Of a DNA stretch of 64,000 nt, positions 62,901-64,000 are shown piece after piece (position 1 is the first letter of the stretch; each line of letters opens with the position of its first letter). This DNA is from Hymenolepis diminuta (Eukaryota > Platyhelminthes > Cestoda > Cyclophyllidea > Hymenolepididae), in NCBI GenBank assembly GCA_900708905.1, contig CAADRB010000032.1:310001-374000 (forward strand), given 5' to 3'. The position numbers and the translations under genes were made by a program. Under the pieces are notes generated by a model that saw only the letters and a program-made list of their open reading frames with translations, was not told the DNA's origin and ran no database searches.

Positions 62901-64000
62901 GCATAAAATTAAATGCTAATATCTTCAAAGAAGAAAATTAATAATTTAAATATTTTCACCTTCTCCTTGACATTACCATGGTGTGAGAAAGCAAAATTAT
63001 AATTCCTGCGTATTATTATCGCCCACGAAATTGTAAGTTTACATAAATTAATCAGGTAAGAGCTTCTGAATGAATGGTATAATAAAGGAGTCTAATAAAG
63101 TACTAAACGGAGGAGGGAGTCAAGAAGAAATCAGCAATAAAGTTTGTGTTTCAAAATATTACTCTATGTAAATTATTATTGTTCACGATTTGATCCCTCA
63201 ACTTCATGGGCGAGGTTATGTACAATAAATTTGGAGCCTGTCTTTCGGTTGATTTATTTCCATAGTTGGCCAAGCCAATTCGATTCGTTTATTTCTTGTT
63301 GCAGACAGACAGGAACAAGTGGACGAGATAATTTCGTTAACATTGTAATCATCCATTCCTGCATAAAATGTTGCATATATATTCTAAAAATTTATGAAAA
63401 AAGATTAACATAGATTTGATGCGATTTAGGCGGACGTAGTTCTTTCGAAATTATATTCGGTAACGGCACCTCTGCTGGGGGCAGCTACGTCTATTTGAGT
63501 GAAATTTTATCATTTAGTTTATATTATTCATATATTTACACATAGCCAACTAAATTTAGATTTAGAATTTAACTATTATATTTGACTAAGGACTAGTGAG
63601 GACTTTTCATTCTCAACGTAATGAATTATGGCTGATTCGATGTCGTGCTATGTATATGCTGCTGTTTGATAAACACTAACGGTTATGAAATTGACAGGTG
63701 ATTACTCCTCAGTTTAAAAATGAGCTGTTTTGATAAAATTAAATAATACAGAAATATTAAAAATTAAGTCCAAATACAGTTCACATCCTGTTCCACTTCG
63801 CTCTGATTGTAGAGAATAGGGCTTATAATCAGATATTGTGTGTCCGGATACATTCATGCCTTACTATATTAGATTCGATCAACTGTAAATTAAAGAGAAA
63901 AATTCATACTCATTCAAAAGAATATGGATGAATTATTGATTGCATTTGAAACGATGAACCCTAAATTGAAACAACTTTGTTTATTTATTCCCCATAGAAA
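59991..64000. other. AT-rich non-coding stretch to the end of the window
   Basis: No supportable gene. Apart from the repeat core at 61665-61760, only short TA-rich runs (for example 60829-60838) and accidental open frames were seen. Confidence 0.5.
61665..61760 (-). repeat. Second copy of the 28.1-28.3 kb repeat
   Basis: The reverse complement of 61717-61733 is identical to 28211-28227. The flanks keep a GGCGG..TTGACC-type block (61671-61690) and a CTTGCTG block (61735-61745) in the matching order. Short and decayed. Confidence 0.5.

Noticed and set aside
1..64000. CRISPR arrays, rRNA genes, bacterial operons, viral genes
   Set aside because: No regularly spaced direct repeats, no rRNA-like conserved blocks and no prokaryotic or viral coding pattern were seen.

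Overview
This is a gene-poor, AT-rich stretch of animal nuclear DNA. Three protein-coding genes can be supported, all with eukaryotic architecture: GT-AG introns, a MYND/TPR protein, a C2H2 zinc-finger protein and a seven-transmembrane receptor. A ZMYND12 orthologue, which belongs to the motile cilium/flagellum in animals, argues for a ciliated lineage and against nematodes. The low GC, the mix of very short (50-150 base) and very long (3.5 kb) introns, the mariner remnants and a divergent peptide-type GPCR would suit a flatworm or another lophotrochozoan. No species can be named from this sequence alone.

Layout. 1-5.0 kb: no supportable gene. 5.06-6.24 kb: decayed mariner-type transposon (copy A), broken by a 50-N gap. 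6.3-12.2 kb: nothing recognised. 12.28-22.14 kb: seven-exon ZMYND12 gene on the minus strand; its two long introns carry repeat copies, including an inverted pair near 20 kb. 22.1-26.2 kb: non-coding, with a 68-N gap and a cluster of CCAAT and CRE-like sites. 26.18-26.63 kb: two-exon, three-finger C2H2 gene on the plus strand. 27-37 kb: repeat remnants, a possible degenerate coding fragment at 28.7-28.95 kb, and small hairpins. 37.32-38.63 kb: fuller mariner copy (B), also inactive. 38.7-50.5 kb: gene desert with old repeats. 50.58-52.07 kb: large exon of a class A GPCR on the plus strand, with its start exon not identified. 52-64 kb: non-coding, with a compact tRNA-sized foldable segment at 53.92 kb and more repeat copies.

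The three genes are not a functional cluster. They encode an axonemal-type scaffold, a putative nucleic-acid-binding protein and a cell-surface receptor, separated by long repeat-bearing DNA. I found no operon, CRISPR array, rRNA or convincing canonical tRNA. The most notable observations are: the 744-base identity between the two mariner copies that starts exactly at an assembly gap; the GPCR missing several near-universal class A residues; the lineage-specific insertion in ZMYND12; three repeat families recognised only by comparing the window with itself; and the structured segment at 53.92 kb.
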